DNA of 64,000 bases, taken from contig JAIXQP010000040.1 of the NCBI GenBank assembly GCA_027485675.1, forward strand, positions 1 to 64,000, read 5' to 3'. The position numbers and the translations under genes were made by a program. Numbering within the stretch: the stretch's first letter is position 1; every line of letters begins with the position of its first letter. The notes under the pieces were generated by a model. That model was not told where the DNA came from. It did not search any database and worked only from the letters and a program-made list of their open reading frames with translations. This stretch comes from Terriglobales bacterium. Lineage in GTDB: Bacteria; Acidobacteriota; Terriglobia; Bryobacterales; Bryobacteraceae. This document shows positions 1-8,849 of the stretch, one piece after another.

Positions 1-139
1 TAACCGGCACCTCGGCGGCACAAGGGCAACCTCAACTCCAGACCACAGAAATCACCGCCACAAGTCCTTTGCTATCAATTCAGACCCAACCGGTCTCCGG
101 CTAATTTGGACACCAGTGACGACGGAAACCGTTGGATCC
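1..139. other. Left-edge non-coding stretch
   Basis: No supported gene, RNA or repeat is visible here. It lies downstream of the leftward GH88 gene and could hold the 3' end or control region of a gene outside the window. Confidence 0.4.
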
Positions 140-1474
140 TTAACTCCAGAAGGTCAAGTAAGGCTGTTCCTGGATTGCGCGGTGGAGATACAGCGCTAAC
201 TCCCGTAAGTGATAGTCGCCCCACTGGGAGCTTTCTCCGCAGGGGATCTTTCGGCCGGGGGGAATGTAATCCCAACCGTTCGGACGGTGATAGACACTGT
301 GGAGGAGCAGGCCCTGATGGTCGGGGCTGGTGCTGAGGTAGGGCTCGCCGAGGAGGGTGCGGGCGACAGTGAGACCGGCTTGCGTGTAACGGGTTTCTCC
401 GGTGTAACGGCCCAGACGGAGCAGGCCCTGCGCGGCAATCGCGGCGGCGGAGGAGTCGACGGGTTCATGGTCGTTGAAGGGGTCGGCGGGGCGATTCGGG
501 TAGTCGCCCAGGTGGACGAGGCCCGGCGCGCCGGTGTCCCAATAGGGGACGCCGTCGGTGGGGGTGTGGGCGATATAGAAATCGCAGGTGGCGCGGGCGG
601 CGCGGAGCATGAAGGCTTTCACTTCGGCGAAGTCGCCGGGTTCGGTTTCGAGGAACTCCAGCTGTTCGGCGTAGCCGAGCATGGCCCAGGCGAGGCCGCG
701 GGTCCAGGTGGAAAACGGCGAATAGCCTTGTTGGGAGCTGGGGCAGCGCTTGTTGCCGTCGTTGCGGTTGAAGACGATTTCGTGGGCGGTGCGGCCGGGA
801 ACATCGTACGCGTCGCGGCCTTCGCCGTAGAAGATGACGTGATTGGCGGTGACGCGGGCGTGCTGGATCATGCGGTCGAGCAGGGAGATACGGCGATCGT
901 TTTCGCCCATCAGGACATGGCCGAGGCGGTGCGAGACGGAGAGGGCGCGGAGCGTGCGCATCGTGTCGACGAAGAGGGAGTGGGGGCCGTTGAAGGAGTA
1001 GATATAACCGAGGCCGTCGGCGGTCTCACTCCAGCGGGCGGCCTGGACGGCGCCGGTGCACTGGAGGGCGAGGATGTAGAACTGCTCCTCCCAGAAATTG
1101 GGGGCGATGCGGCCTTCGCGCTGGAGGCGGAGGAGGTTGCCGTAGGTGCTGACGTTGTTGAACCCGTGATCATGGACGCCGATGTGGGTGATGTGCGCCG
1201 CCATGTAACGCCGGGTGTGTTCGCGGCCGATTTCGAGGAATTCGGTGTCACCGGTGGCGTCGAACTGGAGAATGGGGGCGCCGAACTGGAAGCCTTGGGT
1301 CCATTCGGTCCAACCGCGGCTTGTATACTTGCCAGCCACGGTAAAGACGGGGGCGCCGGATTCCGGTTTCCAGCTTGCTTCGAGGCTACGGATTTTGGCC
1401 GCCGAGACATGCCACAGGGTGTCGAGGCCGGCGCGCAGGTCTGCCGGTTTCAATTGGGTATCAACAGAGATCAT
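140..1474 (-). CDS. Glycoside hydrolase family 88 (unsaturated glucuronyl hydrolase-like)
   Basis: GH88 enzymes remove the 4,5-unsaturated uronic acid left at the non-reducing end of oligosaccharides by polysaccharide lyases, by hydration of the double bond. The protein is about 444 residues and has the alpha/alpha-barrel motifs of the family: GVHDHGFNNVSTYGN, STWTRGLAWAMLGY, PYWDTGAP and EPVDSSAAAIAAQGLLRL. The Asp of HDHGF and the Asp of SLFVDTMRTL fit the two catalytic aspartates. No signal peptide is seen, so a cytoplasmic role on imported oligosaccharides is likely. The ATG at 1474 is chosen over an in-frame TTG at 1480. A TACACT hexamer at 1483-1488 (minus) lies 8 nt upstream, so the mRNA may have almost no leader. 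The gene stands alone, divergent from the next one. Substrate (chondroitin, ulvan, other) cannot be told. Confidence 0.85.
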   Translation of the reverse strand: MISVDTQLKPADLRAGLDTLWHVSAAKIRSLEASWKPESGAPVFTVAGKYTSRGWTEWTQGFQFGAPILQFDATGDTEFLEIGREHTRRYMAAHITHIGVHDHGFNNVSTYGNLLRLQREGRIAPNFWEEQFYILALQCTGAVQAARWSETADGLGYIYSFNGPHSLFVDTMRTLRALSVSHRLGHVLMGENDRRISLLDRMIQHARVTANHVIFYGEGRDAYDVPGRTAHEIVFNRNDGNKRCPSSQQGYSPFSTWTRGLAWAMLGYAEQLEFLETEPGDFAEVKAFMLRAARATCDFYIAHTPTDGVPYWDTGAPGLVHLGDYPNRPADPFNDHEPVDSSAAAIAAQGLLRLGRYTGETRYTQAGLTVARTLLGEPYLSTSPDHQGLLLHSVYHRPNGWDYIPPGRKIPCGESSQWGDYHLRELALYLHRAIQEQPYLTFWS

Positions 1475-1541
1475 TCCCAATTAGTGTAGCGTTGGAAACA
1501 CTTCTTCCATCGGAGGACTCCCTCTTTCAGGAGATACTTTG

Positions 1542-2015
1542 ATGAGTGAATTGACCGAACAGTTCTCAGGCTCGGCATCTTCGTTCGGAGTGCTGTACCC
1601 CATGCACTACCTGATGGCTTTGGTGCCGAGCGGCGCCGTCGCAACGGCGGCCGGCGCGGCGCTCGGGGAGGCCGGATTCGCCGCCGACGACGTGGTGGCG
1701 TTCCCTCCGGAGGTGTTCGTCGAACTGGTGGAGGCGCACCGGGAGAACAAGGGGTTGTGGAACCAGTTCCTCGAGAGCCTTTCGCGGATTGTGGGCACGG
1801 AGGCCGCCTACATCGATCTGGACCTGGACCTGGCACGGAACGGGGCAGGCGCGGTGGCGGTGCGTGCCGAGGACGAAGCGGCCAAAGCCTTGGCGCGCGC
1901 GACGTTATTGCGATTCGAGCCGTTAGCGATGCGCTACTACGCCCACTTGTCGATCGAGGTCGACATCGAGCATCCGAATACGCAGACTTCGGCGCAGCAG
2001 AGCGGTGTCGACTAG
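1542..2015 (+). CDS. Hypothetical protein, 157 aa
   Basis: I do not recognise this family. The N-terminal part (LYPMHYLMALVPSGAVATAAGAALGEAGF) looks like an alpha/beta segment with a glycine- and alanine-rich helix. The middle has the acidic stretch YIDLDLDL, and the C-terminal tail is polar (NTQTSAQQSGVD). There is no signal peptide or clear membrane span, so it is probably cytoplasmic. The start is the ATG at 1542, with AGGAG at 1529-1533 eight bases before it; a TTG directly precedes this ATG. It is convergent with the CDF transporter and the two stop codons overlap by 4 nt (CTAG). Confidence 0.75.
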   Translation: MSELTEQFSGSASSFGVLYPMHYLMALVPSGAVATAAGAALGEAGFAADDVVAFPPEVFVELVEAHRENKGLWNQFLESLSRIVGTEAAYIDLDLDLARNGAGAVAVRAEDEAAKALARATLLRFEPLAMRYYAHLSIEVDIEHPNTQTSAQQSGVD

Positions 2016-2890
2016 GGACCGTCGGCCGGTTCGACGTGGACGAGGACATTCTGGACCCACGGCAGTTGGGTCTTGATGGCGGTCTTGACGCTGCCGGCAA
2101 TGACGTGGGAGTCGCGCACCGTGAGATTCGGATCCACGTGGAGATGGAGATCGACGTGATACTGGAGGCCGGTCTTGCGGGCGAAGCACTTTTCGACGTC
2201 GAGAGCGCCGGGGACCGAGAGAGCGGCAGCGCGAATGGCCTGGAGCTTGGCATCTTCAGGCATCGTGTCCATCAACTGCATGCCGGTTTCGCGGATCACG
2301 CGGACGCCGAGGAAGGCGACGATGAGGCCTACGGCGACGCCTCCCAGATGGTCGGCCTCGGCAAAGCGGATGGGATCAGAAAGAGTGAGGCCGACGGCGG
2401 CCAAAGCGACGAAGCCCGAGAGGATATCGACGAAATCGTTCTGGCCATCGGCGAGGAGAGCAGCGCTGCTGACCCGGCGGCCGTAATGCAGCTTGGCCCA
2501 GGACAAACCGGCCTTCACCACAATAGAGAGCACCAAGGCCCAAAGAGCCCAGGCTTGGGGTGGCTCCTTGTCCGTTCCGATTCTGGCCCAACTGCTCCAA
2601 CAGATCGCCGCGCCGGTGATCGTGAGGATCATGCCCATCAGCAGACCGGTGAGGATCTCAAAGCGGCCATGCCCGTACGGGTGGTTGTCATCGGCCGGGC
2701 GGGAGGCGATGGTGAGTCCCAGCCAGACGAGACCGCTGCTGACGACATCGGCAGCCGACTCGAAGCCGTCCGCCACGACGGAGGTGGACTGGGCCTTGGT
2801 TCCGACGATGATTTTGAGTACGGCTAGCAGTCCGCTCACCGCCATGCCGGTTAACGCCAGGCGGCGAGCGAACTGATAGGACCGCTGCAT
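2012..2890 (-). CDS. Cation diffusion facilitator (CDF) metal transporter
   Basis: CDF proteins export divalent metals such as Zn, Fe, Co or Mn by proton antiport at the cytoplasmic membrane. The 292 residues contain about six membrane helices, the family signature HPYGHGR near residue 70, and a C-terminal ferredoxin-like cytoplasmic domain with HVDLHLHVDP and HVEP. The metal-site helices are unusual. TM2 reads DGFESAAD (E44xxxD48) and TM5 reads DGQNDFVD (N151xxxD155), where Zn-type members have HxxxD or DxxxD. The transported ion is therefore unclear. It lies 2 nt downstream of pyruvate carboxylase on the same strand, so co-transcription is likely. Confidence 0.9.
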   Translation of the reverse strand: MQRSYQFARRLALTGMAVSGLLAVLKIIVGTKAQSTSVVADGFESAADVVSSGLVWLGLTIASRPADDNHPYGHGRFEILTGLLMGMILTITGAAICWSSWARIGTDKEPPQAWALWALVLSIVVKAGLSWAKLHYGRRVSSAALLADGQNDFVDILSGFVALAAVGLTLSDPIRFAEADHLGGVAVGLIVAFLGVRVIRETGMQLMDTMPEDAKLQAIRAAALSVPGALDVEKCFARKTGLQYHVDLHLHVDPNLTVRDSHVIAGSVKTAIKTQLPWVQNVLVHVEPADGP

Positions 2891-2892
2891 AT

Positions 2893-5800
2893 CTACTCAA
2901 TAACGATGAGAAGGTCTTTGGCTTCCACCTGCTGACCGGCGTCGACCAGTTTCCGGGTGACCTTACCGCCAATAGGAGCGTAAACCGTGCTCTGCATTTT
3001 CATGGCTTCGAGCACGAGGAGACGATCCCCCTTGGCCACGGTCTGCCCCGGTTCGACGGCCACCGAGGAGACAGCGCCAGGAATCGGGGCGCCTACATGG
3101 CCGGGTTGCAACGGGTCGGCCTGGGGCCGGGAGGCGACAACGGCCTGGAGGCTGCGGTCCCGGACGACGACTTCGCGCGGTTGTCCATTCAGTTCGAAGA
3201 AGACCGTGCGGGTGCCATCCGGATGCGGTTCCGACATCGTTTGGAACTTGATGATCAGCAGTTTGCCCGGTTCGATTTCCACCGTGATCTCTTCACCGCG
3301 CTTCATGCCGTAAAAGAACTGGGGAGTGGGCAGCGCTTCGAGATCGCCGTATTGCTGGTGAGCTTTGGCGAACTTGGTGTAGACCTCGGGGTACATGAGG
3401 TAGCTGAGGAGGTCCGTCCGGCTGGGTTTGCGGCCGATCTTCTTTTCGACGATCGCCTCGGTTTCCTGGAGGTCGACCGCGGGCAGGAGCGCGCCGGGGC
3501 GGCCCTTGCGCGGTTTGCCGCCCTTGAGGATGACATTCGCCAGTTTCTTCGGCCAGCCGCCGGGGGGCTCGCCGAGCGAGCCTTCGAACATATCGATGAC
3601 CGAGTTCGGCAGCGTCATCGTATGGTTGGGACCGAGCTTTTCGATGTCGGCCATGGTGAGGCCGTGGCTGACGAGGAAGATGGCCATGTCGCCGACCACT
3701 TTCGACGAGGGGGTGACCTTAACGATATCGCCGAAGGCCATGTTGACTTCGGCATAGGTGCGGGCGATTTCATTCCACTTCGGCCCCAGGCCCATGCTTT
3801 CGGCCTGTTCCTTCAAGTTAGTAAACTGGCCGCCGGGCATTTCATGGAGATACACTTCGGCGGTGCCGGCGCGGAGGCCGCTATCGAAGGGGAGATAGTA
3901 AGTGCGGACGGTCTCCCAGTAATCGGAGCAACGGTTCAGGGCTTCAAGATTGAGGCCCGTGGCGCGCGGGGTATTGTTGAGGGCGGCGACCAGCGAGTTG
4001 AGGTTGGGTTGGGAGGTGGTGCCGGACATCGAAGCCAGCGCCGCATCGACGGCGTCCACGCCGGCGTCAGAGGCTTTGAGGATGGAAGAGGCGTTGATGC
4101 CGCTGGTATCGTGGGTGTGGAAGTGTACGGGGAGGCCGACTTCGTCGCGGAGTGCCTTGACCAGCTTTTGTGCGGCGTAGGGCTTGGCCAGACCGGCCAT
4201 ATCCTTGATGCCCAGGATGTGCGCGCCCATCTTCTCAAGTTCCTTCGCCATATTGACGTAGTAAGTGAGCGGGTATTTGTCGCGTTTGGGATCGAGAATA
4301 TCTCCGGTGTAACAGATGGCGCCTTCGCACAGGCGATTGGTCTTCCGGACCGCTTCGATGGGCACCTTCATATTCGGCAGCCAGTTCAGGGAATCGAAGA
4401 TGCGGAAGATGTCGATACCGTTTTCGGCGGCGCCGGCGATAAACTCGCGGACGACGTTATCGGGATAGGCCGTGTAGCCAACCGCGTTCGAGGCGCGGAG
4501 GAGCATCTGGAAGCAGATGTTCGGGATGGCGGCGCGCAGGAGGCGCAGGCGCTGCCAGGGGTCCTCGAGTAGGAACCGCATGGAAACGTCGAAGGTGGCG
4601 CCGCCCCACATCTCAAGCGAGAAGAGGTTGGGCAACTGGTGGGACACCGTATTGGCGATCGCGAGCAGATCATAGGTGCGGACGCGGGTCGCCAGGAGGG
4701 ACTGATGGGCGTCGCGGAAGGTCGTATCGGTGAGCAGGAGACGCTTTTCCTTGCGCATCCAGGCGGCGAACTTTTCCGGGCCGAGTTGATCGAGGAGTTG
4801 ACGGGTACCGGGAGGCGGGGGTAGGGGATCGTGCTCCGGGATGACGGCGGGGCGGTACTCAACTGGGACGGCTTTGCCCTTTATTTCGGGGTTGCCGTTG
4901 ACGGTGACTTCGCCGAGGTAGGTGAGCAGGCGCGTGGCGCGGTCGCGGCGCTTAGAGAACTCGAAGAGGGAGGGGGTGTTGGCGAGAAAGGAGGTGTTGA
5001 TCTGACCGGCCTGGAAGTCGGGGTGGTTGACGACGTTTTCGAGGAACGGGACGTTGGTTTTGACTCCGCGGATGCGGAACTCGCGCAGGGCGCGGTCCAT
5101 GCGCGCACAGGCTTCCGGGAAGGTACGGCCCCAGGCGGTGACTTTGACGAGGAGCGAGTCGTAGAAGGGCGTGATGACGGCGCCGCCGTAGGCGCTGGCG
5201 CCATCGAGACGGATGCCGAAACCGGCGGGCGAACGGTAGGTTTGAATCTTGCCGTAGTCGGGCACGAAACCGTTGGCGGGGTCTTCGGTGGTGACCCGGC
5301 ACTGCAGCGCGGTGCCGTGCAGCGGGACCTGATCCTGGGGCGGAAGGTCCATCTCCGGGCCGTGCAAGGCGAGGCCCTGGGCGATCTGGATTTGGGAGCG
5401 GACGATGTCGATGCCCGTGATCATCTCAGTGACGGTGTGTTCCACCTGGACGCGCGGATTGACTTCGATGAAGAACCATTCGCTCGTGTCTGTGTCGACC
5501 AGAAATTCGACGGTGCCGGCGTTGTAGTAGCCGGCGGTGCGGGCGAGGCGAACGGCGGCTTCGGCGAGTTCGGTGCGGATGCGCGGGTCGAGCCCGATGG
5601 CGGGGGCGACTTCGACGACTTTTTGGTGGCGGCGCTGGACGGAGCAGTCACGCTCATAGAGGTGCATCACCTCGCCGTGCTTGTCGGCCAGGATCTGCAC
5701 TTCGACGTGGCGGGGGCGGCGGATGTAGCGTTCAATGAAGACGGCATCGTTGCCGAAGGCGGCGCCGGCTTCGGCCTGAGCTTCGGCGAGTTTGGCGGGC

Positions 5801-6330
5801 AGTTCGGCGGCGTTATCGACGACGCGCATCCCGCGGCCGCCACCGCCAAAGGCGGCCTTGACGATGACGGGAAATCCGATCTTTTCGGCGGCCGCAACGG
5901 CCTTTTTGGGGTCCTTGATGGGCTTTTCCGTTCCCGGGACGACGCGGACGTTAGCCTTTTCGGCGAGCGTCCGGGCGGCGGTCTTGTCGCCGAGCATTTC
6001 GAGGATTTCCGCGCTCGGCCCGATGAACGTGATGCCGTGTTTTTCGCAGGCGCGCGGCAGGGCGGGGTTTTCGCTGAGAAAACCATAGCCCGGATGGATG
6101 GCGTCGACGCCCTTTTCGGCGGCGAGGGCGCAGATGCCATCGACGTCGAGGTAAGCTTGGACTGGTCCTTTGCCGACCCCGATCAAATACGCTTCGTCGG
6201 CCTTGAAACGATGCAGGCTGAGACGGTCTTCCTGAGAGTAAACCGCTACGGTGCGGAGGCCCAATTCATTCGCGGCGCGGAGGATACGGATGGCGATTTC
6301 GCCACGGTTCAAAGCAAGCAGTTTTCGCAT
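2893..6330 (-). CDS. pyc: Pyruvate carboxylase, biotin-dependent
   Basis: Converts pyruvate, bicarbonate and ATP to oxaloacetate, the main anaplerotic step into the TCA cycle and gluconeogenesis. At 1145 residues it is a full-length single-chain enzyme. The order is a biotin carboxylase ATP-grasp domain (about 1-450, with GYGFLSENPALPRACEKHGI and EVNPRVQVEHTVTEMITGID), a carboxyltransferase TIM barrel from about 530 with DTTFRDAHQSLLATR, an allosteric linker, and a C-terminal biotinyl domain with EAMKM, in which K1111 would carry biotin. The gene follows fliJ by 39 nt on the same strand, with no Shine-Dalgarno next to the ATG. A small inverted repeat (AGGAAA/TTTCCT, 6340-6355) sits just upstream. 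The CDF gene follows 2 nt downstream. Confidence 0.97.
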   Translation of the reverse strand: MRKLLALNRGEIAIRILRAANELGLRTVAVYSQEDRLSLHRFKADEAYLIGVGKGPVQAYLDVDGICALAAEKGVDAIHPGYGFLSENPALPRACEKHGITFIGPSAEILEMLGDKTAARTLAEKANVRVVPGTEKPIKDPKKAVAAAEKIGFPVIVKAAFGGGGRGMRVVDNAAELPAKLAEAQAEAGAAFGNDAVFIERYIRRPRHVEVQILADKHGEVMHLYERDCSVQRRHQKVVEVAPAIGLDPRIRTELAEAAVRLARTAGYYNAGTVEFLVDTDTSEWFFIEVNPRVQVEHTVTEMITGIDIVRSQIQIAQGLALHGPEMDLPPQDQVPLHGTALQCRVTTEDPANGFVPDYGKIQTYRSPAGFGIRLDGASAYGGAVITPFYDSLLVKVTAWGRTFPEACARMDRALREFRIRGVKTNVPFLENVVNHPDFQAGQINTSFLANTPSLFEFSKRRDRATRLLTYLGEVTVNGNPEIKGKAVPVEYRPAVIPEHDPLPPPPGTRQLLDQLGPEKFAAWMRKEKRLLLTDTTFRDAHQSLLATRVRTYDLLAIANTVSHQLPNLFSLEMWGGATFDVSMRFLLEDPWQRLRLLRAAIPNICFQMLLRASNAVGYTAYPDNVVREFIAGAAENGIDIFRIFDSLNWLPNMKVPIEAVRKTNRLCEGAICYTGDILDPKRDKYPLTYYVNMAKELEKMGAHILGIKDMAGLAKPYAAQKLVKALRDEVGLPVHFHTHDTSGINASSILKASDAGVDAVDAALASMSGTTSQPNLNSLVAALNNTPRATGLNLEALNRCSDYWETVRTYYLPFDSGLRAGTAEVYLHEMPGGQFTNLKEQAESMGLGPKWNEIARTYAEVNMAFGDIVKVTPSSKVVGDMAIFLVSHGLTMADIEKLGPNHTMTLPNSVIDMFEGSLGEPPGGWPKKLANVILKGGKPRKGRPGALLPAVDLQETEAIVEKKIGRKPSRTDLLSYLMYPEVYTKFAKAHQQYGDLEALPTPQFFYGMKRGEEITVEIEPGKLLIIKFQTMSEPHPDGTRTVFFELNGQPREVVVRDRSLQAVVASRPQADPLQPGHVGAPIPGAVSSVAVEPGQTVAKGDRLLVLEAMKMQSTVYAPIGGKVTRKLVDAGQQVEAKDLLIVIE

Positions 6331-6369
6331 AGAAGATTCAGGAAAGCAGTTTCCTTAGTGTGGCATAGG

Positions 6370-6819
6370 CTAGTCCTCCTCTCGCTGCTTACCCCACTGG
6401 CTCATAAACGCTTCTTCGGCGAGTGCCTGTTCCTCCCGGGCGGCTTCCGCTTCCCAGCGTTGGCGGCCACGATCCCGGAGTTTTTCTAGAAGTTGTTGAT
6501 TCTGCTTGGCTTCGAGCACCTTCCGGTTCTGTTCTTGAATGCGGGCGATGCATTCGGCGGCCTGTTGATCCTGCCGGCGGCGTTCGGTCGCCACCCAACG
6601 GCGGTATTCATCCATCTGGACGAGTGCTTCTCCGGAGATCGGACGGTCGGGTCGAAAAAGTTCGGCCTGGTCTTTGTGAAGGTTGGTGAGCAGGATCTCC
6701 TGCTGGTCCTGAATCTGTTGTAACTCCTGGTACAGTATGGCGAGTTCGGCCTCGGCGGCTTCCGTCTGTTGGACGCGGAGCCGGAGGACCCCGGCGAGGC
6801 TGAATTGGTAGCGCTTCAC
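6370..6819 (-). CDS. fliJ: Flagellar export protein FliJ
   Basis: FliJ is the coiled-coil stalk of the flagellar type III export ATPase; it binds FliI and FlhA and helps deliver export chaperones. The protein has 149 residues, the usual size. It begins MKRYQFSLAGVLRLRVQQTEAAEAELA and is almost entirely charged amphipathic helix rich in Gln, Glu and Arg, as in the family. The start overlaps the fliI stop by 4 nt (ATGA), indicating translational coupling. It is the last flagellar gene of the run. Sequence conservation in FliJ is low, so the call rests on position and coiled-coil character together. Confidence 0.88.
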   Translation of the reverse strand: MKRYQFSLAGVLRLRVQQTEAAEAELAILYQELQQIQDQQEILLTNLHKDQAELFRPDRPISGEALVQMDEYRRWVATERRRQDQQAAECIARIQEQNRKVLEAKQNQQLLEKLRDRGRQRWEAEAAREEQALAEEAFMSQWGKQREED

Positions 6820-8144
6820 CCGAGTTCAGCCGCGAGGGCCGTCAACTTCTGGAGCGTCGTTTCCCGATTGATCTTTTCCTCCGGGGTTTGTTTGAGAAAC
6901 TGTTCGAGGGAACCGCGGGTGCGGATGGCGGCGTCGAGGAGCGGGTTGCTGCCGGCGGCATAGGCGCCGAGATTGATCAGGTCTTCAGAGCGCCGGTAGG
7001 CGGCCATGGTCTCGCGCACCTTGCGCATGGCGTCCTTCTGCGCTGGGGTGGCGATCTGGGAAGAGAGGCGGCTGACGGACTGGAGGACGTCGATGGCCGG
7101 GTAATGGCCGGCGGCGCCGAGATCGCGAGAGAGGATGATGTGCCCGTCGAGGATGCCGCGGGTGGCATCGCAGATGGGTTCATTGAAGTCATCGCCCTCG
7201 ACCAGAACGGTGAAGAAGCCGGTGATGGAGCCGCCCTCGAAATTCCCGGCCCGTTCGAAGATTTTGGGCAGGAGATTGAACACAGAGGGCGGATAGCCCT
7301 TCTGGCTGGGGGGTTCGCCGGCGGCGAGGCCGATTTCGCGTTGGGCCATGGCGAGCCGGGTGACCGAATCCATGACGAGCAGGACCGCTTTGCTCTGGTC
7401 CCGGAAGTATTCCGCGATGGCGAGGGCGACGAAGGCGGCCCGCAAGCGCAGGGGGGCGGGTTGATCGGAGGTGGCGACGACGACCACCGATCGGGCCAGA
7501 CCTTCGGGGCCGAGTTCGTGTTCGAGGAAGCCGCGGACCTCCCGATTCCGCTCGCCGATCAGGGCAATGACGCTGACGTCGGCGAAATTGTGTTTCGACA
7601 TGCTGCCGAGCAGGGTGCTTTTGCCGACGCCGCTGCCGCCAAAGAGCCCGATTCTTTGTCCTTTGCCGCAGGGCAACATCCCGTCGATGGCGCGGATCCC
7701 GGTAATGAGGGGGTCGGTGATGTGGGGACGGGCGAGAGGGCCCGGCGGCGCGGCGTAGAGGGGGTAGAGGGCGTCGGGGTCGATCGGCGGGCCGCCATCA
7801 ATGGGCCGCCCGAAACCATCGAGCACCCGGCCGAGTAACGAGGAACCTACCGGAACCCGGGCGGCTTCGCTGCGCGCTACGATTTGGTCCCCCATCTGCA
7901 AACCGTCGGTCTCTTCGAGCGGCATCGACAGGAGTTTGCCGCTGCGAAAGCCAATGACCTGGGTCCGGATCTTGCGTCCGTTGGCGGCGCGAATCTCGCA
8001 GAAGTCGCCGAGGCCGGCCGCGGGGCCCTCCGATTCGACTAGGAGCCCAATCTGCTGCACAACCTTTCCGCTGGCGACATAGGTATTCATGCGAGACAGA
8101 TTGCGCAGGTAGAGCGTACTGTCAAATCGATCGATGGTGGTCAT
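6816..8144 (-). CDS. fliI: Flagellum-specific ATP synthase FliI (export ATPase)
   Basis: Hexameric ATPase that energises loading of flagellar substrates into the type III export gate. The 442 residues show an F1-beta-like fold with Walker A GGSGVGKST at residues 169-177, a Walker B-like VLLVMDSVTRLAMAQREI, and the export-ATPase stretch GEPPSQKGYPPSVFNLLPKI that separates FliI from F-type ATPase beta. The start lies 6 nt after the fliH stop and the end overlaps fliJ. It is an ordinary length with all key motifs intact, so it is very likely functional. Confidence 0.97.
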   Translation of the reverse strand: MTTIDRFDSTLYLRNLSRMNTYVASGKVVQQIGLLVESEGPAAGLGDFCEIRAANGRKIRTQVIGFRSGKLLSMPLEETDGLQMGDQIVARSEAARVPVGSSLLGRVLDGFGRPIDGGPPIDPDALYPLYAAPPGPLARPHITDPLITGIRAIDGMLPCGKGQRIGLFGGSGVGKSTLLGSMSKHNFADVSVIALIGERNREVRGFLEHELGPEGLARSVVVVATSDQPAPLRLRAAFVALAIAEYFRDQSKAVLLVMDSVTRLAMAQREIGLAAGEPPSQKGYPPSVFNLLPKIFERAGNFEGGSITGFFTVLVEGDDFNEPICDATRGILDGHIILSRDLGAAGHYPAIDVLQSVSRLSSQIATPAQKDAMRKVRETMAAYRRSEDLINLGAYAAGSNPLLDAAIRTRGSLEQFLKQTPEEKINRETTLQKLTALAAELG

Positions 8145-8150
8145 ATTCGT

Positions 8151-8849
8151 TTATCGGGCGTCGGCCAAGTCGGCAAAGCCACGCTCAATCTCCGCAATCT
8201 GGGTCTGTACCCCAGCGTCCACCAGGCCACGCGCCGTTTCAAAGAGAACCGCGCCCCGCTCGAGGGCCGGATCGGCGATCACCTCAATGGCCTGCGGCAG
8301 TCCCATGGCCTGCAGGTGCCGGTCGAGCGCGGCGGCGTCTGGCGTGGCCAGGCGGATGCGGTAGACCTCGCCGGCATTCAACGTTTCGAGCGCCGCTTTC
8401 ACGATGCCTTGCAGCGAAGAGGGATCCACCGTCACTTCCCGCTTCAGCACCTTGCGTGCGATAGCGAGGCTCAGCTTCACCAGTTCCTGCTCGCTTTCCC
8501 GGCGGTAGGCCGCGCGGTAACCGGCCAACTCAGCCGCGGCGCGGGCCAACCGCTGCACGGCGGCGTCCAGAGTGGCCTGGGCTTTTGCGTGGCCGGCGGC
8601 CTCACCCTCCCGGAAACCGGTTTGCCGGGCTTGGTCGATGCGAATCGGGAGTTCAGATTCTAAGGTGGTGAGTTGCCGTTCGAGCTGCGCGATCTGGCGG
8701 CTTTGCTGTTGGATCAGTTCCTCGTTGCCGCGGTCCTCCCGGCCCTGGGCGTCGCCGTGGGTGATTTCAAACGCGGTCGAGCTGCTCGGTACGACCAGCC
8801 AGTCTTCCGTTGCCGGATTGGCCGCCCCGCGGATGATCCTAGACGACAT
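8151..8849 (-). CDS. fliH: Flagellar assembly protein FliH
   Basis: FliH is the negative regulator and peripheral stalk of the FliI ATPase, linking it to the C ring. The 232-residue protein has a low-complexity N-terminus, a long central helix (residues about 45-115, LIQQQSRQIAQLERQLTTLE onward) and a C-terminal V-ATPase E-subunit-like domain with LSLAIARKVLKREVTVD. It overlaps the end of fliG by 11 nt and is followed by fliI after 6 nt. FliH is poorly conserved in sequence; the position between fliG and fliI and the domain plan make the assignment firm. Confidence 0.92.
   Translation of the reverse strand: MSSRIIRGAANPATEDWLVVPSSSTAFEITHGDAQGREDRGNEELIQQQSRQIAQLERQLTTLESELPIRIDQARQTGFREGEAAGHAKAQATLDAAVQRLARAAAELAGYRAAYRRESEQELVKLSLAIARKVLKREVTVDPSSLQGIVKAALETLNAGEVYRIRLATPDAAALDRHLQAMGLPQAIEVIADPALERGAVLFETARGLVDAGVQTQIAEIERGFADLADAR

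Noticed and set aside
209-1489. 426-aa plus-strand frame over the GH88 gene
   Set aside because: The opposite strand encodes a complete GH88 enzyme with catalytic motifs. The long frame is a GC-rich shadow with low-complexity Gly, Val and Ala content.
3097-6489. Long plus-strand frames (491 and 552 aa) over pyruvate carboxylase
   Set aside because: They mirror the codon bias of pyc and show no domain. Pyruvate carboxylase is complete on the minus strand.
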